Shown: in pieces, positions 1 through 30,902 of the stretch | Layout: each line of letters begins with the position of its first letter | How positions within the stretch are numbered: position 1 is the first letter of the stretch | Assembly (NCBI GenBank): GCA_028673005.1 | Contig: CM054116.1 | Span: 100,232,207-100,296,206 of the forward strand | DNA from: Tanypteryx hageni | Lineage: Eukaryota > Arthropoda > Insecta > Odonata > Petaluridae | DNA: 64,000 nt | Direction: 5' to 3' | Program-made: the position numbers and the translations under genes | The notes under the pieces: model-generated | The model's input: only the letters and a program-made list of their open reading frames with translations | Told to the model about the DNA's origin: nothing | The model's database searches: none

Positions 1-396
1 TAAGCATAAACTCATAATAGTTCCACATGCAAATGACAGATGGCAAAAGATGATGGTATCAATCGAAAGAGGAGACTACGTAGTTCATGTATCTTCCGTT
101 CTGTTTGGTTTTAGTTGATTATTGGTTGAGTTATGATTTTTTTCAGTTTCGTGAAATATTACCTCAAGATGGCTTCTATAGGCAATGATAATTTCACTGT
201 TAGAATTGAGGATGATGAATTTCTTTGTTACATAAACTCATTAAGTGATGACGAATGTTATTTAGAGAAGGGAAATTTTGAGATTTTAGAGGATATTTGT
301 GATTTAAAAAACATTTTTTTAGCTAATGTAAAATCTTAACAAAATATTTTTTAATTTTATAAATAAATATGTTATGAGTATATAGTTTTATATATC
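1..396. other. No recognisable gene; short unassigned ORF
   Basis: AT-rich sequence. A short + strand reading frame (133-339; a second ATG at 169) could encode about 57-68 residues, acidic and ending in a stop. It matches no family I recognise and could be the tail of a transposon gene entering from outside the window. I would not call it a gene. Confidence 0.3.
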
Positions 397-835
397 ATTT
401 CTGCAATTACTGAAAGAAACACGTAAAAATATGAATAAATAGCATGTATGTGATTTTTCATAGAGACTGATAAAAAGTGCTAAAATTGCAGTTATGCAAA
501 ATAATATTTTTCTGTAATTTCATTTTTTAATATTTTTTGCGAGTTTTTGCAATGTTTTACCTGGATGTCTTGCCTTTATGAAAATAAGTTAAATATACTG
601 GCGAAAATAATGAAATACTATACTTTATTCAATATAAAATTGACCATTTTTTAATAAAAAAAATAAAAACAATTATTTTAAACAAAAAAATCATAAGATG
701 AACTCTAGCATACCCTTAATATAATTAATATTTGTAATCATCTGTGCAATTACTGAAAGAATCAGGCAAGAATAGGAATAAATAGCATGTATGTGATTTT
801 TCTTAGAGATTGATGCAAAATTGCTGAAGTAGCCA
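397..835. repeat. Diverged direct repeat pair (about 95 bp units, 341 bp apart)
   Basis: Units at about 397-490 and 738-835 share long identical blocks such as GCAATTACTGAAAGAA and AATAAATAGCATGTATGTGA, with scattered substitutions between. The segment between them is AT-rich and has no ORF. This looks like an old tandem duplication or two copies of a transposon end. Confidence 0.75.
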
Positions 836-1129
836 TGGCACTTTTGGACATACCCACCAAAATCGGCATGGCACTCAAAGGGTTAAATGTAATACAATTT
901 ATATTTTATAATGTATACTTGAATAAACATGGACAAAGTCATCTTGCGCACTGTTGACGAATAAATAGCATATCTTTTCTTTGAAATGAACAATGTTCAC
1001 ATTTGACATTTTAGTTAGTTTTATTAACTTGTGTTGTTCGTATTGTGCATACTTTGGTACTTTATGTGTTATTGTGTGTGTGTCCATGAGCTGTTTACAA
1101 AACTATACAACTAAAAACCCTCATTAAAA

Positions 1130-1617
1130 ATGGATAAATGGCTCTTGAATTCGAAAAAAATAAAACTTGATACTGTCGATAATAAAAAAGTAGAAAAAAT
1201 GGTATCTGTGATAATTGTTGAAGATGCAGGATCTAGTGGCTCATGTTCTAGTATACATAGAATATTTCATGAAAATATGAAGAACATTTTCCGTATTACT
1301 TGTCAGATGTTCAGTGGTGTGAAAAACTTAAAATTTATGAGTGGTTGACAATTACTAGAAATCTACATCTACAGTTTACCCTGCAAGCCACTGCAAGGGT
1401 GTGTGGCAGGAGGTGTATTAACACCAAGGGGAAAACTCCAAAATTAGGCCTTGGATCTAGGATGCTGTACATGTATGTAAAATTAGGAGCAATGGCAACC
1501 CAAGGCCTAAAATTAACAATTGAGTGGGTGGAATGTACAATTAAGGAATATGGAGGTACAAAAGAAACAAGTGAAGATATAAAAATGAATTTTTATAACC
1601 AACTTTTATATAGTTAA
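1130..1617 (+). pseudogene. Possible broken transposon-derived ORF
   Basis: A frame opening with MDKWLLNSKKIKLD (1130-1348) overlaps a second frame (1300-1617). An opening like MDKWL followed by a Lys-rich stretch is reminiscent of N-termini of BED/hAT-like transposon proteins, but no zinc-finger or catalytic residues follow. The frame change and the repeat fragment inside 1361-1421 suggest a degraded mosaic rather than a working gene. Confidence 0.25.
1361..1421 (+). repeat. Dispersed insect repeat fragment
   Basis: The stretch from ATCTACATCTACAG through CCCTGCAAGCCACTG to GTGTGTGGCAGG resembles a dispersed repeat I recall from insect genomes, especially orthopteroid ones. The assignment is from memory of the motif only. 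Confidence 0.4.
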
Positions 1618-1621
1618 TACT

Positions 1622-2407
1622 TTAATATGAATAAACTATAATATAATTATGATAACCTTTCTGCTTGCATGGGCGTAAAAAGTTGCAAAAGTGTCTACCA
1701 GCTGTTGAGTGATGTGGGGGTCTCTATATTTAACCTTTAATCTTTGTACAGTTGAGAGAATGGCAGACAGAAGTAGAGAACTCAGTGACAAATGTAAGAA
1801 TATTTGGTATATAAGTAGTATGAAGAGGAGGAGAGAGCATGTGCTGTTGCTACCTCCTCTGCATTCATTGCACGCCCGGTCATGTAAATGACTCACTAAC
1901 ATAGAGGATGTGGCAACAGCGCACGCTGCAATTGCCACTTTCCCTCTCTCCCGCCGTTTTACTATGCCAGACGTAGCTATAAGGCAGAGGGAGAATGATG
2001 ATGAAATAAAAATTGGTATCATTTTGGAAAGTAATTTTCTGATGTTATTTTTTACATATTAGTAATATAGGCATTAGTCCGGTGACAACAGTATCTCTAA
2101 CTTTGAAAACAACCCAGGAATAATGAAGATAGCCGAATTTCAGAAATGTAACAAAATGGGGTATTAATGTTGCAGTTATAAAATAATGCTTCCAGATACT
2201 TATTTCTTGGCAACCTAAAAGAGCTTGAATGGTCCGTAGATTGGATGGAGCATCTGCTCCTGGTAGAGTCACCCATGCCAGTACAGCAGTGGAGGAAAAA
2301 ATTACATCTCCCTCAATTTTCAAGGTATCTTTTTGAAATTTTTACAGAACATTGAGTACATATACATATCTAGAATATAGGAATTAATGACTAGATATCA
2401 TACGCAC
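1622..2407. other. Non-coding stretch
   Basis: I see no conserved protein, RNA or transposon end here. The overlapping reading frames on both strands lack recognisable motifs and look like chance ORFs. Confidence 0.5.
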
Positions 2408-2498
2408 TGGTGGTGTAGTGGTTAGCGTGTCGGCTTTCTATTGCAAAGTTCGGGGGTTCAAACCCCTCGAATGGAGGTTTTATTTAAAAAAAAAAAAA
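2408..2498 (+). repeat. tRNA-like SINE head plus A-run upstream of RTE
   Basis: A tRNA-like segment has an A-box-like TGGTGTAGTGGTTAGCG (from 2411) and a B-box-like GGGGGTTCAAACCCC around 2452-2466, ending in a run of 13 A at 2486-2498. It directly precedes the RTE 5' region. It could be a separate tRNA-derived SINE or a Pol III-type promoter captured by the LINE. A working tRNA is unlikely, since no clean acceptor stem is evident. Confidence 0.6.
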
Positions 2499-5400
2499 CT
2501 ATCATCAGTGCCTGGCAGTAGGCAGCAGTACTGTCAGTATGGTATAGAGCCGAAAACAAATGATGTTGGTTGGGTCTATATCCAATACAGCTGTAGGCGT
2601 GATCAGGACGATTTGAACGGCTACAGTACTGCGATGTGGAAAGCAAGAGGGAAACTACCACATTACAATCCCTAGTAAAGATTATATGGTTGGACAATAT
2701 GAGTTCTCTCGAGGTAAAACAATCCGGAGGTAAAATAGTCCCCCAATCGGATCTCCGGGCGGGGACTGCCTTGAGGAAAACATTTGTCGAAAGTAAATTA
2801 CGAATAGGGACTTGGAACGTAAGAACTATGAGAAAGGCAGGAAAGCTAGAGAACTTGAAAGAAGAAATGAGAAGAAATAGAGTTGACATTATAGGGCTAA
2901 GCGAAACTAGATGGGAGGGAGAAGGACAGTTCGACTCGGAAGAATTCACGGTAGTTTATTCTGGAGGAAATAGTGGGGAAAGGGGAGTAGCTCTGGTACT
3001 TAGGAATGATATGATGAAAAGCGTGACAAAGATAATAGCAACGAACGATAGACTGATGGCAATAAAGCTAAAAGCAGTCCCAGTGGACATGCTGATAATC
3101 CAGGTATATATGCCAACGTCAGCTCATGACGATGAAGAAATAGATGAGATCTATGAGCAAATTAATGAAATTTACGAAGAAGACGGAAGAGGAAAGGTAA
3201 ACTGCATAATAATGGGAGATTGGAACAGCATAGTCGGAGAAGGACAGGAAGAAAATGTTGTCGGGCAATACGGACTTGGAAAGAGAAATCGAGGAGGGGA
3301 AAAACTCGTAGAATTCTGCATCAATAATGACCTTGTAGTGACTAATACATGGTTCAAAAACCATAAACGAAGGTTATACACATGGAAAAGCCCAGGAGAT
3401 AGAATGAGATGCCAAATAGATTACATCCTTGTAAAACAAAGATTCAGGAACAGCATAAAGAATGCCAAGGCATTGCAAGGAGCGGACATTGATTCAGATC
3501 ACAGCCTTCTAATAGTTGACGTGAGTACAAAGCTCAAACAAATAAGAAAAACGAGAAGAGAAAGACAGACCTGGGACCTAGAAAAACTGAAAGAAAGGCA
3601 GGATGTAGTCAGCATGAAGTTGGAAGATAACCTAAGGAAGTTGGAAAACAAACCGAAGACCGTTGATATAGAATGGGATGAAATTAAAACCAGTATCAAG
3701 GATACCTTGGATAAAGAGATTGGAAAACAAGAGAAGAAAATCAGAAAACCATGGATCACGGAGGAAATGCTGGAGAAAATGGATGAGAGACGAAAATGGA
3801 AAAACGTTAACAGTGAAGAAGGTAGAGCCAACTATAGGCGTATAAACAATGAGTTGAGAAGGGTAACAGATAAAGCTAGAGAAAACTGGATAAAAGGAAA
3901 ATGTGATGAAATAGAACAAATGGAGAAGTTAGGACGGTACGATATGATGTACGCTAGGGCACTGGAGTTAGAAGATAAGAAGTCTAATGGAATTTGTGGT
4001 AAAGGAATTATGAATACGGATGGGAAGATAGTCTCAGAAACAAAGGATGTAGCACAGGTATGGGAAGAATACATTAAGGAATTATACGGCAAACAGGCAG
4101 GAGAGGGGAAAATAGAACTGGAAAATGAGAAAAACATTGAAGAAGACAACTTAGGACCAAGTATTATGGAGAGCGAAGTAGAAAAGGCGATAGTGGAACT
4201 AAAGAAGGGGAAAGCCACGGGCAGCGATGGAATACCGGCTGAGATACTTAAAGTCATAGGATCAGAAGGACTAAAAGCGATCACGAAATTAATTAATAAG
4301 ATTTACGACACGGGAGAATGGCCTTAGGATTTCCTAGAAGTAACAATGATCCCTCTAAAGAAGAAGCCAAAGGCAATGCAGTGTAAAGATTACAGAACTA
4401 TAAGCCTTCTGTCACACACATCGAAGATCATCACGAGGATTCTTAATAAAAGGCTGGAGAAAAAGGCAGAAGAAATAATAGGGGAAGATCAATTCGGTTT
4501 CAGAAAAGGACAAGGAACTAGAGATGCTATAGGAGTAGTTAGAATCATATCAGAAAGGGCAATAGAATACAGTCAAGATATCTGCGCATGTTTCATAGAC
4601 TGGCAGAAGGCCTTTGATAGAGTAAATTGGGTAAAGTTGATGAAGATATTAAAGGATATAGGTGTAGACTGGAAAGACAGGAGATTGATTAGGAATCTAT
4701 ATGAGAATCAAGTTGTAAAGGTTAGGTTTGAGAATGTGGACACCTGCGGAATAAATATCGGTAGAGGAGTAAGACAAGGCTGCTGCCTATCGCCAACCCT
4801 ATTCAATATATATGGAGAAAGTCTAATGCAAGAAGCTTTAGAAGGCACAGGGGATTTCAAAATTGGAGGAAGGATTATAAGAACAGTAAAATACGCAGAT
4901 GATCAAGTACTTCTAGCAAGAAAGGAAGAGGAACTACAAAAAATGATAAATAGACTAGTGATAACAGGTAGAAAATACGGTATGGAAATAAATACAGAAA
5001 AATCCAAGGTCATTCGAATATCGGGTAAAGAAGAGAATCTGAACATAACTATTGGGGGAAAGCCATTAGAACAAGTTTCAGAATATAAATACCTTGGAAG
5101 TATCATAACACGAGAGGCAAAATGTACGGATGAGATCAAAACTAGAATAGGAAAAGCAAAAGCGGCTTTCAGGAGAAAGAAACAACTACTTACAGGGAAT
5201 ATTAGGGAAGATATCCGCAAGAAGTTGATAAAATGCTACGTATGGAGTATAGCATTGTATGGGGCAGAAACATGGACGCTAAGGAAAAATGACATCAAAT
5301 ACTTGGAAAGCTTTGAAATGTGGACTTGGAGGAGAATGCTGAAGATAAAATGGACAGATAGGATGAAAAACGATGAAGTGCTGAGAAGAATAGGAGAGAA

Positions 5401-5680
5401 GCGAATGATTATACAGACTATCAGAAAGAGGAAGGCTAACTGGGTTGGACATTACATGAGGAGAGAGAGTATGATTAAAGATGTGTTAGAAGGAAAACTA
5501 GATGGGAAAAGGGAAAGAGGTAGGAAAAGGTATCAGCTGATAGACGATTTGAAAGGGAAAGAGAGTTATCAAGATATGAAGAGGACAGCGGAAAATAGGA
5601 GTATATGGAGAACCAGGTTTAACCATGAATAATCACGGACCTGTCTACGGACAGACTACCTATGATGATGATGATCATAC
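2499..5680 (+). mobile_element. RTE-clade non-LTR retrotransposon, nearly full length
   Basis: This is a LINE with one long ORF (AP endonuclease then reverse transcriptase), a short 3' UTR and a 3' end in repeated GAT/ATG triplets (about 5661-5676). Short 3' terminal repeats are typical of RTE/BovB elements. The 5' end is set provisionally after the A-run at 2498, and no target-site duplication was recognised. It lies about 2.5 kb upstream of the first visible G9a exon in the same orientation. Confidence 0.85.
2636..5632 (+). pseudogene. RTE endonuclease-reverse transcriptase ORF with one in-frame stop
   Basis: The frame is open from 2636 (a better start may be the ATG at 2699) to the stop at 5632, interrupted only by one TAG at 4325-4327, after which the same frame continues. 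The N-terminal half is an apurinic-type endonuclease: GTWNVRT near 2807, GLSETRW, MGDWNS and SDHSLLIVDV. The second half is reverse transcriptase: FIDWQKAFDRVNW, GVRQGCCLSP and the catalytic YADD near 4892. A C-terminal part follows with LYGAETWTLRK and FEMWTWRRML, as in RTE/BovB proteins. From 2699 the product would be about 976 residues, normal for RTE. With a single lesion and intact motifs, this looks like a young copy. Confidence 0.9.
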
Positions 5681-7902
5681 TACTAATGTAAAAGGAATGT
5701 TTAACATTAAAATTACCTTTTTAGAAAAACAAAATTTAAGTTTGAAATTAGAAATGTTTTAAAAAATTACTTAACTCGCATATTTGTCATATTTCTTGAA
5801 GTCCCAGTATGTTATTTGGCCACACAAAAAAAATCACTCTTATATGATTATGATTTTTTTAAATGAAATGTTTTATACAACACTAACACACATAATTTAT
5901 ACACACTTGTTCCTCTTCATCGTAACATTTGTGCTTACAGTTTAAGTTATATTAGTTATATTCAATAGTTCTCATATTGGATCCTAATGCCCAAATTTTA
6001 TGCCTTGCTATAGAGCACACTATATACAAGCAAAGTGTGAACAAATAAATAATTCCCATTTCCAATAGTACTGCCACAAATGCTTTCATTTCTGTGATAG
6101 TAACAGGCTTCCACTGATTAACTCGAGCATTGGGTGATATTTGCTGTTGTGAGCGAAGAAAGTGATTTGCATGTCTTATAGTTTCATTTACTATTAGATT
6201 CCAAAGGGAATGAGTGAAAAACAGTTAGAAATAAGGAATAAATATGGCATCATGGGGTGGGGGCATGTTTTGGACAAGGTGTTTCAAGAAATAGAGGAAA
6301 GGACTGGTAATGTGTGTAATGGTATGCTTGAATTTCTTATATGCTAGAACTTGTTCATTATTATAGATATCCTTATTGTCAACAGCACTTTCACTATCTG
6401 AACTTTCAGTTAGAACTGCAATACGGCATCTATGACGGACAATAATGTCACTATTGTTCCTTTCTGCATCTGAAATTATGAAACAAGATTCACAACTTGT
6501 TGTGGGAGTTTGAATTTCATGTTTTTTATGACATTAATGTAATGCAATCGAAATCAAGAATGTGCATTGTATAATTTTTTAAAATGCATGTCAAAATACG
6601 ACAGTGCCACCTGGTGGAGAACACTTAAACTATCTCCGACGGTCCTGCATTTAGTATGGTAAAATTGCACAACAATAATATTTTCTATCAAAATCTTCTT
6701 TTCAAATTAGGTTTTCCAACAATTACTTATATTAGATACTTGTGCTTTTTTAATTTTGATGTTTTTGGCGATATTTTCAACCAAAAAAGAAATATAAATA
6801 GTTTGAATAATATAGTTAACAGGCCATGAATCAGTGTTGTCCAATAACCATTCGGGGACAAAATATAATGGTAAATTGTCACAGTGCGGTGACCCGAGAC
6901 CTTCACATATGATAGATGTGAAATGTTATCAGTTTTTCTGACATACTGACAAAACGCACTTAATATATAGATTCCATTAAATCTTATAGCCCAAGTGCTT
7001 AGGGGTTGAACACCCATGGTAGAGATCTTGATGAGTGGTTATGTAATGCGTGAGCAGGCATAGCATTGATTTCTGCCACCACCTGAGGTTTACTGAGGAT
7101 CAGGACCTTGCGAGGGTTCTTGCTCTAAGGGCATTGAGAGAGAGGAAAATAAAAACCTGCTTTGAGATTTATTCCACAATTACCACAATTGATGGCCTCC
7201 AAGCAATGCCGTACTCCCATGTTACTCTCCGACTCCTTGCACCGCTCTCCTCGCTCGCGTTCCCTACACTATCCTCCTCCCATTCATGATGACGCCTTGG
7301 GAGGATGCATCCTCCCTCCACCTCCATCTGAAAGGGTCAAGGAGCCCATCCTTTCCCCTATTTTGCTAAGGGAGCTTTTTCGCATCCTTTGGTTAAAGGA
7401 GTTAGGCGGCGGAACAATATCTTCCTAAGGCCTTCCAAGAAGAATACAGCAAGGGGTGAAGATGACCCTCCAATGTCCCAGGTCCACTCCCTTTAACCTC
7501 CATATATCTAGAGGGACAACCCAGCCATTCACTTGACTGGCTGGCCTTGCCCACATCTATCTTGTTAAGTTGCTGACAGTGGTGTATTTTCAGCATTGCA
7601 TTAAAACTTTCATATTATGTGGATGATAAATAAGTATAATACACTGCAGGGTAGAAAGTAAAGTGTTGAGGTTAATACTTTCAGAAGCATATGTGTGGTT
7701 ATAAAATCTCAAAGTGCAGAGGAAAAATTCTAAATTTGACTAGGAATATAGATGTTTGCTATAATAAGATTTATTTCTTAATTGGCACTTTTCTCCCAAA
7801 AGTACCCAATTTGTGAGTGAAGAATCATACTCATCTCACATTGAGGAATTTTAGTGGGTGAAGTTTCTTTTCCAGAAATACTCAGAGGGTAGTGAATCAT
7901 AC
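5681..7902. other. Upstream region of G9a, no gene recognised
   Basis: Mostly AT-rich non-coding sequence. A GC-richer block at about 7180-7560 has several short ORFs on both strands but no recognisable domain, and is probably a repeat. Missing N-terminal G9a exons could lie here or further upstream, but I could not identify one that splices in frame to 8182. Confidence 0.4.
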
Positions 7903-7976
7903 TGTCTTGATAGCTTAACTGGTAGATCATTTTGCCAGTAAATGATAGTTCCAAGTTCGATTCCTATCCAGTACAG
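7903..7976 (+). repeat. tRNA-like SINE fossil
   Basis: The block starting TGATAGCTTAACTGGTAGA (A-box-like) and containing CAAGTTCGATTCC (B-box-like) has the layout of a tRNA-derived SINE head and resembles SINE family 2 elsewhere in the window (36092, 42225, 43978). It is followed by AGAATTTTTCTC, similar to the start of the family 2 body. Confidence 0.55.
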
Positions 7977-8181
7977 AATTTTTCTCATTCTTGCCTGAAT
8001 TGCATATCAGAAAAATTGATTGTTTTAACTATAGAATTAGTGTTTCAGAAAATGAGATTGTTATAATCATCCAAATAATCACTTAATTCTAAGTTTACTC
8101 TTTCTTGTTGCATTTGAATTGAAATTTAAGTTCAGTTATTTATTGAAACTAGTTCTAATTTTTTTCCTTATTTCTTTGCAG

Positions 8182-27137
<18,956 letters not shown>

Positions 27138-27660
27138 AGATGTGCAGCATTTTAATTTTGGTCTGACACATTTCAATTTTACAAGAATCACCAGAAAGCT
27201 CTCAACGTATAGTTAATTAAAATATGTTTAGAACCAATACAGGGAAAGTACTTTAATGCTGTAACTTTGGAAGAATATTCAAATGCAGGTAGTATCAATA
27301 TATGTGATGAGCCGATGCATGAGAACCCAGTGGGTAATATTGAAAACGCGTTTTCTTTCTCCATTTGATATTTTATATACTCAACAATACTAAAATGCTG
27401 TCATTTACCTGCGGTCTATGAAGGTAGACATTAATATCAAACATCATATACCGAGAAATTAACTATCATGTTTTAGTGATGTGATTCATTTCTCAAGGAT
27501 TCTTTTGACATTTACTGAGCTTCGCTGATGTCTGTTTTTAAATATTCGGTGCATTGTGCTAGGAAGGAATGTTTTCTTATTTATGAAGAAATAGAAGTAT
27601 TGCTTAGCATTAAGCTAAAATTCTTAAGACATTAATTGCATGAGATTTTTGCCTATTAAT

Positions 27661-27666
27661 AATAAA
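27661..27666 (+). promoter_or_regulatory. Candidate poly(A) signal for G9a
   Basis: AATAAA lies 524 bp after the G9a stop on the same strand. Other weaker signals exist nearby, so the true cleavage site is not fixed. Confidence 0.4.
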
Positions 27667-28414
27667 ACTGATGTTTAAAATTTAAGTTGCATTTAACAGA
27701 AAAATTAAACCATCCTATGAGATGGTTTTATGTACTGTAATATAGATCTATTGGATCTCCAGTCATCTCTTATGACTGCCCGGTTGACTTTGGGTGAGTT
27801 TTCTAAATGGTTCATATTGTAGCCAAATCCTTATGGCTGGTGGAGGATAAGATGTCTTTAATACTTTTTCGCTGCCTTTTTCCTATTAAAAAGGCGTTTT
27901 ATGGTGTAGTTATTAATTTACTCTAACAACAAATTTGATTTGTCAGTCTAAATTCTCTGCCAACCAAAAAATTGCAAAAATATAGCACGCAATTGTTCAT
28001 CCTTTTATATGTAATTTTGTAATGAAATTTTTTGTCTGCTTTGGTAAGGGGATTTGACTATGGGGCCAGAATAATGCCTAAGTGTGTATATTAATCTATG
28101 TGAGAAATTAAGTTAATCTTGAGTGTGACTGAATGGATGCTAAGTTATGTATTTGTTATAAGAACAAAAGTGAATATCATTGCTCGGATGGGTTTATAAA
28201 ATGTTGAGCAATAATTTATGAATGTGATTTTTGAAAGGTATTGTCTACTGGTCTATACATGAGATATCATGTAGGTTGGCATTGTTTTCTTATTCTATTT
28301 TTTAAACGTATGTGATTGTCTTATTTATTTACATTGCTCATAGAAGTGCTACATGTTGTCTTTAACCTTCTTAGTGCCATTTATCAGTTCAACACGTTAT
28401 ATTCCCATTGAAAT

Positions 28415-28665
28415 GGGGTGGTGGTGGTGGCAGAATGATTAGGGCGTTGGTTTGAGGAGACCTTTCAAGTCAGTGCTCTATCCTTCAGAATGGACCTTAA
28501 GCAGTTGGCCCCTTGGTGCTCTTCATAGTAGGCTAACTAGCACCGGGTTTCTCTCCTCATTTGTGTGTGTGTTTGGTGTGGTAGGAGTTGTGGCTGCAAT
28601 AGTCTATGAAGCTGATTACCCAGAATTACAAACAAAGAACATTCTCATCAAAATTACCGGCACCC
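28415..28665 (+). repeat. tRNA-derived SINE family 1, copy lacking the B box
   Basis: It shares GATTAG(G)GCGTTGG, TTTGAGGAGACC, TTAAGCAGTTGG, CGGGTTTCTC and GTTGATT(A/T)-type blocks with copies at 39121-39432 and 50578-50826. The 50-100 bp holding the B box are missing between GCGTTGG and TTTGAGG, so it is an internal deletion copy. Confidence 0.8.
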
Positions 28666-28669
28666 ATTG

Positions 28670-30548
28670 AATTGGCATGGTGTTCTTCTATTAGTATGCC
28701 TCTTTTGACAATAAGTGACACTTAATATTATGTCATTTTGAAGCTGTTATAAGGTATATGATACAATCGGAAGGTTGTTATGATTTTTTGGGGGTTTCAA
28801 TCATGTACTCTTACTAGAATTTGTGTTATTCTTGCGGTTTAAAAGTTGTTGTTTTTTTGTTATGTTGTTTTTTTTTTCAAAAATAATTATTTAACAAGTA
28901 ACTATTTAACCTTACTTATATAACAATTTTGTTATTTTACCTGATATTTTAATGTATTTCATCTTTAATTTACAGAAAAATACTGATTCTGTCAAGGAAA
29001 AAAGAATTTTATATGATTTGTTTTCAGTTACCTTCAGTTACAAGCTGATCTGGAAATTTTAATAAGAAATTCTGATTAGGGCTTGGCACTAAAGAAGTTA
29101 ATTTACAATTTTGTGAGCATGAATTATGATCATTGGTGTACATGAATCAATGGGTGTTTTTTATAACAGTGTGTTGGGAAAATATAAAATGATTTTTTAT
29201 CAAATTTATTGTTTGTGTTTATTAATAATAATTTTTGGCTATGATGGAGGATTATTCGTGAAGGTCACATTTCACAATGGTTGCATTCAAGCCGTTTCAA
29301 AATAACTGATGTGATGTGTCATATTGGGATTAAAAGTTCATCTAACCTTGAAAGGAAATATATATGCATCTTGTAAGTTGTATGAGGTTATTTAAAGATC
29401 CTATTCATATTATAAAATAAAATTTTTCAATAATGCTTGTTTAAATCTGCTTCCTGTTCTGAACAAGCCATAGATCAATAATTATAGATTTAATTATAAA
29501 ATCTAATTATGAATTATTTGACAAAAATAAATTGTTTATAATGTTAATAGTGATCATTTTCATGGGAATTTATCACAAGACTTTCATAATCTGTTTAGTT
29601 TTTCACTGAATATAATTGAAAAATTCTCATAAATCTTTTGGGTTTTATTTAAATACATCTGTGGTGAGTAATCTTCCTTGTATCAAGTCAATGCAAATAA
29701 TTTTGCTAAGTTAATAAAATGCTCCATCCATATTCAAAATTGCATTGCTATAAATATTTGTTAAATGGATGCATTTGTTGAAACGGCATTAACTTTGTAT
29801 TGTTTTTAAGGTTTGATGGATGAAACCGTACCAAGCAGTGAGTAAATTTTTATTATGTCATCAAAAATAACATTGACTGTTGGAGTACAAATGCTATTGG
29901 GTACTCATAATAAATTTTTGCCATTTTATGTACAAATTAAATTAAATGTTTGTGATGTACTGTAAGATATTATTAAAATATTTTAACTTTAATATTTCAG
30001 TTATTCTTTCACCATATTTAAGTTTGAACTCATTCACACTGGCAACCCACCAGTTTTCTGTCACATTCTTTAATCAATAATATACACAAATGAAATTAGA
30101 AATGATGAAAACTTGACCAATGTACTTATTTTTACATAGACAAACATGAGTGCATAAATATTTTGATTGAGTCTTTTTAAGTATTGTCCCCATAACAAGC
30201 TTATTTTATCGAGCCTATGTGTGAATGTGTTACAATTACTAAAATATGCCTATGGAATTCGAGCATTGCATTTAACAAAATGAAGTTCCTAAGTATGATA
30301 ATGATTACATGAACCATTGAAGGTAAAAGGTACAAATACCACTATAGAAGAATAGGAGAGCAGTCAACCCTCTCTTAGAGGTGGTTGAACTCCACATTAA
30401 ATTTATAGAACAGCTGTTTTGTATATCCAGAAAACAAAACTGGTCCCATTCAGGAATGTGTGAACACTGTTAATAAATAGTACAAAAAATTGTACTATCA
30501 CAACTACTACTGTTGAAAATTAAATTTGGAGACTACGGTGTACAGAAT
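28670..30548. other. Intergenic, nothing recognised
   Basis: Very AT-rich sequence between the converging G9a and NRF genes. There is no ORF with recognisable domains, no RNA gene and no clear transposon end. Confidence 0.5.
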
Positions 30549-30902
30549 GGAATTAAAAATAAAAATTCCTCAACCGTAAAATAATCCAGATGAGCACTCA
30601 CGTCAATAAGAGAAAATAGAAAAACCTAAAATTATAGGTACTTACAAGTTTGCAGTCGTATGACTTAAGCTACTGAAGATGAGAGCTTAGCTCTTGAAAT
30701 ACGTATCTAGTGAGTTTTTCCGAGTGATTCTGCATGTGTGTGTTCCCTTTTTCTTTAGGCTAGTTTTTGATAATAGGTCCCTGTAGGCCATCGTCCTGCA
30801 AACTTGCAAGTATAATTTTAATTTTTTTCTATTTTCTCTTATTGACGTGTGAGTGCTCATCTGGATTATTTTACAGTTCAGGAGTTATTATTTTTTAATT
30901 CC
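30549..30902. repeat. Foldback element with hammerhead-like core
   Basis: Arms 30549-30655 and 30795-30902 are about 107 bp inverted repeats (for example TAATCCAGATGAGCACTCAC in the left arm). The 139 bp spacer carries CTGAAGATGAGAGCTTAGCT followed by CTTGAAAT, a short hairpin between GATGA and GAAA. It may be a MITE or a Penelope-like terminal unit. Confidence 0.7.

Noticed and set aside
3119..5220. Several - strand ORFs of 69-150 residues
   Set aside because: Shadows of the RTE coding strand, rich in Ser/Phe/Leu as expected of the complement of a Lys/Glu-rich gene.
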